A stretch of DNA of 24,237 nt from Coprinopsis marcescibilis (taxonomy: Eukaryota > Basidiomycota > Agaricomycetes > Agaricales > Psathyrellaceae), in NCBI GenBank assembly GCA_004369085.1, contig ML210468.1:1-24237 (forward strand). The letters run 5' to 3'. The notes beneath the pieces were generated by a model. That model did not search any database, was not told the origin of the DNA, and saw only the letters and a program-made list of their open reading frames with translations. The position numbers were made by a program, and so were the translations under genes. This document shows positions 1-9,391 of this stretch, in pieces. The number at the start of each line of letters is the position of its first letter. Position 1 is the first letter of the stretch.

Positions 1-400
1 GACTTGACACGCGTTACATGTATCGTTCATACTAGCCTTGACACGCTGGTCTCAGTGCGAACGCCTCCGAGGTGCTGGTTGCATGCTACACTTCTCGATG
101 TTCAGAACTACCGTAGACAACCCTAAAATAGCGATGGGCGCAGTGTCCTCCGGGGTTAAATCGATAATTATAGCATTCGTGAGAGCCGGGGCAACTCAAA
201 GAGGCAGGTAAGCTTTTATTCCAGTCTGTTCGAGGGGGGGGTACCCTACGAACAGATTCTATTCTATTCAGACCCACTTGCCTAGCAACGACATTGATTT
301 CAGGTACGGGGTCCCAGCGGCATCTCGGCCAGTCCGTTTATTATATTCGTAGAAATTCAAAAGTGCTTATGGAAAGTCACCCAGTGTCCACGGAAGGGTT
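1..400. other. Left-edge non-coding stretch
   Basis: I see no convincing gene here. The one small open frame on the minus strand has no recognisable domain. The stretch lies downstream of the minus-strand membrane protein gene that ends at 401, so part of it should be that gene's 3' untranslated region. A 10-bp direct repeat (CTTGACACGC) occurs at 3-12 and again at 37-46. Confidence 0.5.
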
Positions 401-2844
401 TCATGAAGCCCATGGGTTATTATCAGGTCCAGGGATATCGTCAAAGTGATATGCGTTAACTCGGGCATGAAGGGGAGGAGTCTGTGCCCGCGCCACAACC
501 GGTTGGTTGTCGTCCCACGGCGAGCGACTGCGCGAGGCGGCACTGGCATCATCTTCGCCGGGGCTGCCACTCGTCTGTATGTTGTGGATGATCTGCTCCC
601 CCGCATCTACCCTTCTTGCAGGGTCATGGCCAGATCGGTCTTCCACTTCCACCTCTCCTCGTATCCGCCCATCTTCATGTTTATCTTCCACTTCGAATCC
701 TCTCCGATACACCTTTTTCAACCCCGAAGCAGGATTGACAGATGGCTCCCCTTTCCGTCTCTCGTGCGACAATTCATCTTCTGTAGCTTTGGGATCCTCT
801 ATCACGAGGTCCACGGCGTCTGGTGGTAGCACTGGCGATGGAGTATGGGACTGGCTCGAATTGGAACGAGACAAGACTGTTGGCGGTGACCGCAATAAAC
901 GGCTGGGCCCGCTACTACCACTCCCCGAAGACGAGGCAGCAGAGCTGGGACGAGGCCGAGAAGTTGACGGCGCTGTGGCTTGTGAAGTTGATTTCGTCCA
1001 CTTGAGATGCACGTCATTCTTGCTCCGCGATGAGGATGTTGACGCAATGCGATCAGACTCGAGGTCTATGACACGGGAGGAACGTAATGGCCGAACCTGG
1101 CGAACCTCGCTCCCTTGATTGTCGTTTCTGATCCCGGCCTCATTGAATCGACTTCCTCCTTGACGAGGTTCAGAGGAGCCGACAGCACCGTAGCCCTCCC
1201 AGGCGGGTCGGTCCCGGTTCTTGATCGCCTCTTGGCCTTTTGCACCTCTGATGGGGGAGAACCAAGCACCGCGCTCATCCCGCAGCACACGCTCCTCCTC
1301 GTCCCAGATCGTCAGCCTCGCACTCTCCGAGCTGACATCGATGCACGGATAGTTGTAGTCCCCAAACAGATACCGCTTACTGTGCTCGAACAGTTCTTCA
1401 TCCTCGTCGTTGATATCGAAGGGAAGGTCGTACCCATCCTCCACGTGCGAGTTTCCCCAGATTGAAAGGTCTTCGTGCTGCATAAGGTCAGGTGCAAGGT
1501 GGACAACGTCCCGTTCCTGACTGACAAGTAGTGGTGCGTGAACGCTTTCTGTCCGTTCCTCTCCTGTGATCTTCGAGATGGCACGGTTCACGAATCGTTC
1601 TCCCCGCCCGGCGGGCTCTGATGTAGCGATTTTAGGCAGCCAGTACTTGCTTTGCCCGCCCTTGCTGTATCGCAATCCCGCTCTTATCCGCCTGTCTCGG
1701 CCTTCTCCCTGGTGCATCAACCCCTCTGCTGGTTCGAACGCGCGGTAGTCCATCCCTTCTCCGCGTAATGTGGCTTTTGAATCTTCGACGACGTCCTTGA
1801 GGCCGAAGGAGTCGCGGAACGCGTAGTAGACGGGCATTCGCGCGACGAAGGTGTGTTGAACGTCGATGTAGTCCTTGTACGAGAATGCATACATATGGGC
1901 GAATGCAAATATGGGCATCTCCAGGCATATCAACAGGTTGTTGAGGCCTGTTGAAACATGCTCTGGGTCAGTGTATGGGCCGAGTTTGGTGATGACGTTG
2001 GTTGCGACGAGGATTGAAATGCCAACGGATTGCCAGAACGAAAAGAATAGGATGCCCTTGACGCAGAGGAATTTGGGGACTGGGCGGAATGGTTTCAGGT
2101 CGTCGTTGACGCAGACCCAGAACATTGCAAGGCAGTAGAGGCTGGTGCAGATACTGATGTTGTAGATGATGCTGACGTAGAGGTATCCCGAGTTGGCGCG
2201 GAAGTCGCCCTCGTTGTACTTTCCGCAGGCTTTGAGGATCAGGGTAACCGCAGCCAGGATGGGTTTGACCTGAACGTATTCTGCGAGCGATGAGATTAGG
2301 TTAACAGACCGAATTCAACCCAACTCACGAATAATCCCTCTTTTCAAGAATAGGAATGTATATGGGTCGCTGACGTCTATCTCCCGCTTGAAGAGGTTGA
2401 TTGGGAAAACGGGGGCCTTTGGTGGCCTCCCATGAAGCATTATGAGCAATGATCGCTCTCCTCCAAGGTATGAGAGTAGTAACTCGAAAAAGCAGTAGAT
2501 AACAAAGGCCTGAAGAGCTAGTCAGAAGATAAACGCGTATTGGTTACTGAAGACTCACCTCGTAGATGTCACGAACTGCGTCGATTACGAACGCTGCCTC
2601 GACCGAATTTAGAGAAACCAATGACGATATCGCGTAGATGGGAACCATAAGCATAATACGGACGACCATCCTGCAGCCCAATTAGCTTTATTATGACCTG
2701 TAACATAATAACTTACCGTTGCAAATTCGGTTTCCGGTAATTCTTGAGTTGGAGATAAATGGACCATACTGAGACAGCGACAGGGACAACAGATGAAGCT
2801 CCTGCTGTATACAGAATCCAAGAGGGCAGCTTTGAGCCTGCCAT
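401..2844 (-). CDS. TMEM184/Ost-alpha-type seven-helix membrane protein
   Basis: The exons are complement(401..2280, 2329..2509, 2559..2670, 2717..2844). They total 2301 nt and 766 aa in one frame; the introns are 46-49 bp with GTGAGT/GTAAGT donors. The ATG at 2844 is the only Met after an upstream in-frame stop and begins MAGSKLPSWILYTAG. About 275 N-terminal residues form the seven-helix organic solute transporter alpha/TMEM184 domain (Solute_trans_a, formerly DUF300). Family signatures seen include LKNYRKPNLQR, VRIMLMVPIYAISS, a DAVRDIYEAFVIY segment, GGERSLL, the LKACGKYNEG loop and the FWQS helix. The following ~490 residues are hydrophilic, rich in Ser, Arg, Asp and Pro, and look disordered; this tail is one exon. 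Family members sit in the plasma, vacuolar or other endomembranes; the substrate is unknown. The membrane domain call is strong. A missed intron in the tail is possible, though its frame is open throughout. Confidence 0.92.
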
Positions 2845-3565
2845 GCTTGAAATGGCAGAGCTTTGCGGGCACTGAGATGAATAACGATGGAAACGGTGGT
2901 CTCTGTACCAGAACGCCGCAGGCTTGACAGGCTTGACTGTGGAGCCGGGCGCAGTTCAGGCTCCGATATGTAAGGCCTTCGCCTTTGTATTCAAACAGTG
3001 CCAAATTGAGTTGGCAAGGATCTTCACTGGCGGCCCTGCAACCACTGACTTGAGAATCCATCATGTCAATGAGAAGTCACTTCTTCGGGTCGTAATGTTG
3101 AGTTGATTTGGAATAGGTTTTCAGTCAGGCGGAACTTTGGTCTAAGAAGCTCGCATTAGTTGTACACGACGACCAGGAGGCTTCTGCTCGTCAACCGTGA
3201 CGGTCGTTGTCCTTCTCATCATTTTAAATTCATTGACATTCAACGGGAGAGCAACACACTGGGGCGGTGACCGTGCCAGACTCCAGCTATCACTCATGAG
3301 TCGACTCCAAGTCGACTCATCTCTATCCAATTTACTCTGAGCTCATTGGCGAATCTAGACATACTCGTGAGTCGTGGTTACTATTCGCCGCTTTGTTGGG
3401 GTGCTGTCTTTGTGCTGGCACGGCTGTCTTCAACTATACCTATCGTGGTTATGTGTGGATAGTGGCCACTCAGAGAAAGGGATCACTGCGTTTACGCTTG
3501 GTAATTTCAACTTGACAGGACTTTAGAGGATTATAATTGCAAAAACACATCGGACGTGGTCATCG
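2845..3565. promoter_or_regulatory. Spacer upstream of the TMEM184-like gene
   Basis: This ~720 bp stretch lies between the start of the minus-strand TMEM184-like gene and the plus-strand F-box relic, so it should hold the promoter of the former. Short open frames on both strands have no family features. A perfect 11-bp inverted repeat sits at 3296-3320 and is listed separately. No TATA box was found at a convincing distance from 2844. Confidence 0.5.
3296..3320. repeat. Perfect 11-bp inverted repeat, 3-nt spacer
   Basis: ATGAGTCGACT (3296-3306) is followed by CCA and then its exact reverse complement AGTCGACTCAT (3310-3320). The left arm also overlaps a 10-bp palindrome, ACTCATGAGT (3292-3301). 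The core TGAGTCG appears at 3297 and 3368, and inverted at 3313-3319. This resembles a dimeric bZIP half-site (TGASTCA type) with one changed base. A regulatory role is inferred only from the symmetry and its position between genes. Confidence 0.7.
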
Positions 3566-4374
3566 GTGCGATTCAAGGATACGCAACTGAGCTCCCTCTC
3601 GAGCACTTGGACACTTCCGTCGGAGATTATCGACTACACAATCTTTCGAGTTCATTCTTCGACAAAACCCCGAGTCTGGCCTGCCTCGAGCTTAACCACA
3701 ATACATTCCTTAGGCTCGAGACTTACCAGCTGCCTCTATTGTCCCACCTCAAACGTTCACTGGGAGTCTACGCACGCATCCTTCACGGAAGATCAGTCAC
3801 CTCTCTTGAGCTGCACGGGGGCAGTCACGTCTTAATGGACGATGCTCAGGTTACAAGAACACTCGAAGCAATGTCCCAAACAAGCAAGCCTATTGTCGAC
3901 TTGACCGTGTCCCTTGCGACTGGAGTTAAGGGAAAGTCTCTCCCTGACCATCTTCAAACTCTTAGCCTACACGTAGAATGGGCATACAAAGGTCCAATAC
4001 TGCACATGGCAAGACACACCATCCCCGAATACCTCCAAAACTACTTACTAAATGCTGAAGTCTTGTTGCAGATGCTATCGCAGATGGAAAAGGCCTTTAG
4101 AAACCTCCCGCCCTTTGTGAAGTTTGTCGCAGCACCGAGGTGGGGCTCAAGTTTTGATGTACTCCATTCCCCAGCTATCCAGCGGCGTGTACTGACGGAA
4201 CTCGCAAATACTTCGCCAAGGCTGAAGACTGTCGACTTCGGGCGGGGTAAATGGATTAAAGATTCCAAAGGTACTTATAAAGTGGATCCAGACCGGCGAT
4301 GTGCGCTTATAATAAATATTTCGAAGGCATGTAGACCCAGGCATTGTCGATACGACAGTCTGCTCTGTCTGTAG
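3566..4374 (+). pseudogene. Decayed F-box/LRR-like protein gene
   Basis: An F-box start is visible in frame 2 (LPSEIIDYTIFRVHS, about 3617-3661). The natural continuation, DKTPSLACLELNHNTFLRL, is in frame 1 directly after it, so a frameshift lies near 3655-3665 with no room for an intron. Frame 1 then stays open to the stop at 4374. It ends with SPRLKTVDFGRGKWIKDSKG, a C-terminal pattern I associate with Agaricomycete F-box proteins. Neither frame has an ATG before the F-box. The total of about 270 codons is short for this class (commonly 400-550). A broken, truncated copy is the simplest reading. A sequencing error at one base, or an unusual first exon further upstream, could also explain it. 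Confidence 0.6.
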
Positions 4375-5010
4375 CCGCAAAGGATTTCTGTTTCCTTTCC
4401 CGTAAAGCTGCTTTGTATTGTTATCACCGCTCAATAAATCTTGCATAAACCCCACTTTTTTACTAGCCTCGCCAGGTTTTACCTTATCCATCGCTAGCCA
4501 TGTATCTCAGTCCGGTATAGTGTAACAAAAGTAAGATTTCTGTGGCCTTGTATGGGTGCTGAAAATGGCGAGCCCCTATTCCTATGCCGGACTCTGATTC
4601 GATGACATCATTGCTTAATGCTTGAGCCTGCAGCGTGTTCCGAGGTGACCGCAGCTTCATTGCAGGGAAGTTACGATTCAAAAAAGAGCCGACCTTTACC
4701 ACAGCAAGTCTGTCAAAGCCGCTTGGCTCCAGCTGCCGCAACTGTATGTGTTCGATTACATCGAAAACTCGGGAAGGCACCAACCGACTGGTTTTCACAA
4801 TACAATTGCGTCATGGGGTCCGCCACAAAAGACAAGGAACCGAATAGCGCCTGTGCTCTTGTGTTGTACATATAGCCGTCTCAATGACGTTCCCAGCAAA
4901 TGAACCCTTAAGACATCATCGCTCACAAATCCTTGTGAGTCCCATTTCAAACCGATTTTTCTCAATTTGCTAATTTTTTCGTAGCAGGAGACTGATTCTC
5001 GCAAGGAAGC
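4375..5010. other. Spacer upstream of DUF6535 gene A
   Basis: No supported gene was found. Open frames on both strands (for example 4484-4798 minus and 4618-4875 plus) lack domains and believable splice partners. The last ~100 bp before 5011 are T-rich (runs near 4955-4980), as is common in fungal core promoters. This stretch should hold the promoter of DUF6535 gene A. Confidence 0.45.
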
Positions 5011-7229
5011 ATGTCATCCGAATCTGCAGCACCTGCAGTCAGCAAGGTAATAGGGCTCAGGGGGCTCCCGTACGTCAACCAACACCAACTGACAAGGGCG
5101 ATACCCAGGAGCATGCTGCAATTGAGGTGTCAAACCCCGAAAATAATGACCCACAGGAGGACCAAAGTAGTGCGGCGCCATCGGCGGTATATCTAATCAA
5201 ATCGAGCACCTGGATTGTAACTGACTGTATTTCTAGACTGGCATTCGGTGGAAATCCGGCGACGGATACATGTTTTCAGTACCCACATTTTCTTGGAAGG
5301 AAGGAAGAAAGCTTGTCGAGAAGCACGACGACGACATGTGCCGAGGCTGGAAGGACGAGATCGACAAACTGCTCATCTTTGTGAGTGGTCTGTGTGGTCT
5401 GCGGCTCGCGAGTGGCGTACTGATTTTGCGCGTAGGCTGGATTATTCTCTGCGACGGTGACAGCATTCACAATCGAATCGTATAAATGGCTTAGTCCGGA
5501 GCCGGATGCTACCGCCGAAATCCTGCTGTATCTGACCACACACCTCACACAGCAGGTAGGCCCTTTACCACCAGAACTCGCATCAAACTCAGTTACACCC
5601 ACCTCAACCGAAGTTTCAATCAACACGCTATGGTTCCTCAGTCTCACCCTGAGCCTGATAGCAGTGTTTAACGGTATCCTTTGCCTTCAATGGCTTCGGG
5701 AGTACCAAAGCGACTCTGGCCTCCCAGATAAGGAAGCCATCGCCTTACGACAGATGCGATTTGAGGGTCTGGAGCGTTGGCGCGTGCCAGAAATCATTAC
5801 ATCACTCCCCATCCTCCTCCTTACCGCTCTTGCCCTGTTCTTTGCTGGCCTCCTCCAGCTTATGTGGTCGAAGAACTCAACTGTGGCAATTGCCCTGTCG
5901 GCGGTTGTGGGGATAGCAATGACATTTATCATAGCAACTACGTTCCTTCCAGGATTTCAAGTCTTATACGCCGTGCTTTCCAGCTACGCGATACCACAAT
6001 GCCCCTACAAGTCACCCCAGTCGTGGTTGGTATCCAGGGGTCTGGTCTACCTCTCTATCACCACGCTCAAAATCATTGCTTTCTTCCTCCTTTCCTTCAT
6101 AATCCCCCTGTTTGGACCCAGAGACTACTTCAAGAATCTCGCCGAGACATTCAACGTCTTCTTCAGAAAACCAGGGTTTTGGAACACCAGCGAGTCCAGT
6201 TGGCTGGACCACGATAGGAAATGGCACAAGGGCAGGGGGAAGACAGACAGGGACGACCTCCTATACGCTGCACAGTGGCTGGGCATGAATCCAACATTTG
6301 CTCTCGACCCCAACGCAGTGTACGCTCTCCCTTCAATCCTCGCATCGGCGGCCAACCGCGCGTCTCCACAACACTTTAGTGACCAGTTCATCGATATTGG
6401 AAAGCACATGGGGTGGGACGTGCCTTTGGACGTCGCACCACCTCCGACTTCCGGAGCGGATCCCATTCTAGTTTCTTACCTCTGCCACCATCGCCACTCA
6501 CACCCAATCTTCCGAAACCCTGCCCTAGAGCTCGTCGTCCGCCTTCTCAACTCAAGTGGCACAGGGGTGGAGAGGCAGTGGCTTGCATTTGAGTTTGGGA
6601 ACCTGCTTCGGGAGTTTGCAGGTCAAGATGACCCTTCACCTCCGGCAGGACATGGCCGTGAAAGGACACTTATCGTTCAAGCGTTGATGACGACTGAACG
6701 CATGCTTGACAATAGGGAGGTGTACTGGACGTATCCCGACACCATACGCGCGATATTTACTCTTTTGCGCAAATTGTCGGAAGGCCAGGACACTCGTTCA
6801 CCAGAAAACACCCACCTTGCACTGAAGATTGTTGGCGTGCTGAACAAGTTTATGCTCAACGACGCGTACCGCAGTTTCTGGAAAGAATGGCTATTCCCGT
6901 GTGTTGAGGGTATAATGCGAGTTTTCCCAGTTCAAGTATTATCGGACGAGCTGAAGGAGGCGGCGATTACTATGGACGATGGTCTGGAGCAGCATGAGGC
7001 GACATCGCAGGAAGCTAGTTGGAGAGGGTTGGTCGAGTTTGTGAGGACTTTACAGAAGAGGATTGATCAGGAGGGTGGAAGGATTATTGAGGGTATGGAC
7101 GACGCGGAACCCCCGAAACTTCGGGATCTAGCGAGTGGGTGGCGGGACTTGGTGGCTGTAGTTGGACAGAAGCAGTTGAAAGAGATACCCGAAGACATTG
7201 AAGTAGAGTTAGGCGGTTTCGTAGTATGA
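5011..7229 (+). CDS. DUF6535 multipass membrane protein A
   Basis: Exons join(5011..5046, 5097..5186, 5237..5380, 5436..7229) give 687 aa. All three introns are 50-55 bp and phase 0. The start MSSESAAPAVSK is joined to an acidic Gln/Asn/Glu segment, then to the KHDDDMCRGWKDEIDKLLIF block, then across the last intron to AGLFSATVTAFTIESYKWL. This (Y/H)D-DEM-C-W-EEID-LL-F-AGLFSA pattern, with LWFLSLTLSL, LCLQWLREYQ, ALRQMRFEGLERW and PQCPYKSPQSWL, is the DUF6535 signature of Agaricomycetes. Hydrophobic segments lie near residues 91-106, 155-175, 211-233 and 239-262, with a fifth further on. The ~390-residue C-terminal half is soluble, probably helical and unassigned. The function of DUF6535 is unknown. 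It is a clear paralogue of gene B at 9392-12512. Confidence 0.9.
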
Positions 7230-7385
7230 GCAGTGAATTTTCAACGCAGTTGATCGGGTTCACCTTGAGAAACGGCTTTGATTAGAAACTGGACTTTTAC
7301 CTTGAATAACTATTCGACCCACCCGAATAAATGTAATAATAATGCAATGAGAACTGATTTAACAATCGAGAGTGAAAACTTGACT

Positions 7386-9109
7386 TCACATCGGGATCGA
7401 AGGTGATGTCGTCCCAAAAATACTTTTCCAGTAACCACCATAGTCCAATGTGTCCCGCTTGTCACCGTCAATCTTTCGCCATTCATCTCGCATTGCTTCA
7501 AAAATACTCCAATCCTCCAACTCCGGCTCCCATTCTCCTTTCAAGCCCCTGGTCCATCGAATTTCAGCAAGGCGCAACGTTTGCATCCTCGGCGAACCCC
7601 TCCCAAGTTCGATGACTGCTTCAACTTGAGTACTCAAATCGAAGAGAGGCTGCAGCGGGTTCCCAGGGGCAGGAAAGACGACACAGACCGGCGGTATATC
7701 CTTGAAGGAGGAAGAAATGTCGTAGACTGCCTATATTGTTGCCATTAGCTCCGATCAATGCAAAGTCAGAAACAATAATAACTCCTTACACTATGATATT
7801 CAACATCGCTCACTATGTCAATTGCCCGGTTATACGCCTTGACATGAAATTCCTCGAGGTTGGGTAGAACTTCAGACATGTGAATCAAGGGAATCTGACC
7901 ACACCAGTTCTCAAGTGAGACGGTGAGCTTGCGGATAGGTGCTGTTGATGTGGGTATCGCGGCCCAAATGCGTGATATGTCTTCCGTCGTAAAAGGGATA
8001 TGGGGGCCAAGTGACTCGGAAGAGAGTCCAATCGTTGAAACTGGTCTTCCAGTTATCAATGTTGGGGCCACGGAAGGTGCGCATTCTACGTGGTTCAAAT
8101 GGAGAACATTTGAGGGGTCGACGTTGGCTGTCAGATCCACGAGGCAAAGATGTGTTAGACTAGGGATGCATTTGAAGAAGCTGGGGTTAATCGATCCTTC
8201 CAAGACATCATAATGGTTTGATTGTATCACCAGATGTTCTAGGGGGAGGAGGTTCGCAAAGGACATTACGCGTTTGAACATCTCCGTTGTCGCAGTCGTA
8301 GTGAGTGAGAGAAGTCGGTCGAAGTTTATATTGGACCAAAAGCGCGCGGGAGTTGAACAGTGAAGGCTGAACCCGTCCGTCTTCAAACACTGCAGACGAA
8401 GGCGTGAGAGGGGCCCGAAATCTTCAGCCTTGCAATCCGGGAATGTACATAGTTCGACCGTCAGTTCCGTTAGCTGTTCAAGGGAACCGATTGACCGAAG
8501 CGCATGTGGAGTGAATGCAACCCGAAAGAAAGATAGTGCCGTGAGATTTGGCATGAAAGAAAGTGCTGAGCTGTGAACTTTCAATAGCCCCGTGCGGGCC
8601 CAATCCGAAGTATTGCTGGTGTGCTCCCAATACCTAAACATGCAGTGGCGAACGTGGCTTGCTAGAGACCTAGCGTGGTTCTCGTTTTTGATCACTGCCC
8701 TGCAGAATCCTGAATAATTTGGGACCCGGACGTTCCCCGGCAGTTCGTATTGAAACCATAGGGTTTTGAAAATCCGTGGCGCCATTAAGGAGCAAAAATA
8801 TCGGCAGGCCATGGCGACATTGGAAAGAGTTCTTTTGTCGCGAGCAGCCTTATCCGTATATCTTTCAAACTGAAAATCAGGATCGTCGAGATAGCCGAAG
8901 ATATGAAGATAAATCTCTCCAGGGATTGGCGCCAGAGCCTGTCCCTGGAGACCTCGTCGGACAGGACCTGATATTAAATAAGCTCGAATGCTGGATATAT
9001 GGGTTGTTATGAACTTACTAGACCAGGTCAGCGACATCTTTGATAACTTGTTCAATTGCGTACTAGTCGTAGATCTGAGGCCTGTGCTTATGTTTGCAGT
9101 TGCTTGCAT
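7386..9109 (-). CDS. F-box protein with LRR-like C-terminal region
   Basis: Exons complement(7386..7730, 7790..8967, 9019..9109) give 537 aa. The 59-bp intron (7731-7789) is required, because reading on hits a stop. The 51-bp intron (8968-9018) is a multiple of three and could be read through, but its GTAAGT donor and CAG acceptor are canonical. The F-box is at about residues 41-95: LAPIPGEIYLHIFGYLDD, then a charged insertion, then LSNVAMACRYFCSLMAPRIF. The rest has regularly spaced leucine blocks (MPNLTALSF, SLEQLTELTVELCTF, IRKLTVSLENW, LPNLEEFHVKAYN), like the divergent LRR part of fungal F-box proteins. The expected role is a substrate receptor in an SCF ubiquitin ligase via Skp1; the substrate is unknown. 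It ends 156 bp from DUF6535 gene A (convergent) and starts 283 bp from gene B (divergent). Confidence 0.82.
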
Positions 9110-9391
9110 TCAAAGGCAACGCCCTTTCGCTTCGGACTTCGAAAACCTCAATTCCCTAATTCCCTCTTCCTCGAGTCGACCACCAATTGACCACCTCTGC
9201 AAGACTCAAGTCCTATATACATGTCCTTTATATCTATATTGCGACCAAATTGTGCACCGTTTCAAGTTCGGATCGCAATAAAGACCGCGGGTACGGCACC
9301 GCAAACCATCATTTACAGCCGCCCGCACACCATGTCCGTTTAACTATGTAAACCGGCGAAGAGTAAGTACGTCGCTTCTTACCGTGCTGTC
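9110..9391. promoter_or_regulatory. Divergent promoter region, F-box gene and DUF6535 gene B
   Basis: This 282-bp gap separates the starts of two divergently read genes. AT-rich, TATA-like sequence occurs around 9214-9245 (CTATATAC and TTTATATCTATATT). No other element could be assigned. Sharing of control signals between the F-box gene and DUF6535 gene B is inferred from the spacing only. Confidence 0.4.

Noticed and set aside
1..46. CTTGACACGC direct repeat as a transposon or origin signal
   Set aside because: Only two short copies are present and no further structure surrounds them.
507..1118. 203-codon plus-strand open frame
   Set aside because: It lies wholly opposite the tail exon of the TMEM184-like gene and has no family features; the minus-strand frame continues a recognised domain.
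2609..3064. 151-codon minus-strand open frame
   Set aside because: It runs across exons and introns of the TMEM184-like gene in the wrong frame and reads through two clear splice sites.
3556..4374. Intact 272-residue protein starting at 3556
   Set aside because: The proposed start is GTG, not ATG, and the F-box that belongs in front is in a different frame, so a pseudogene is more likely.
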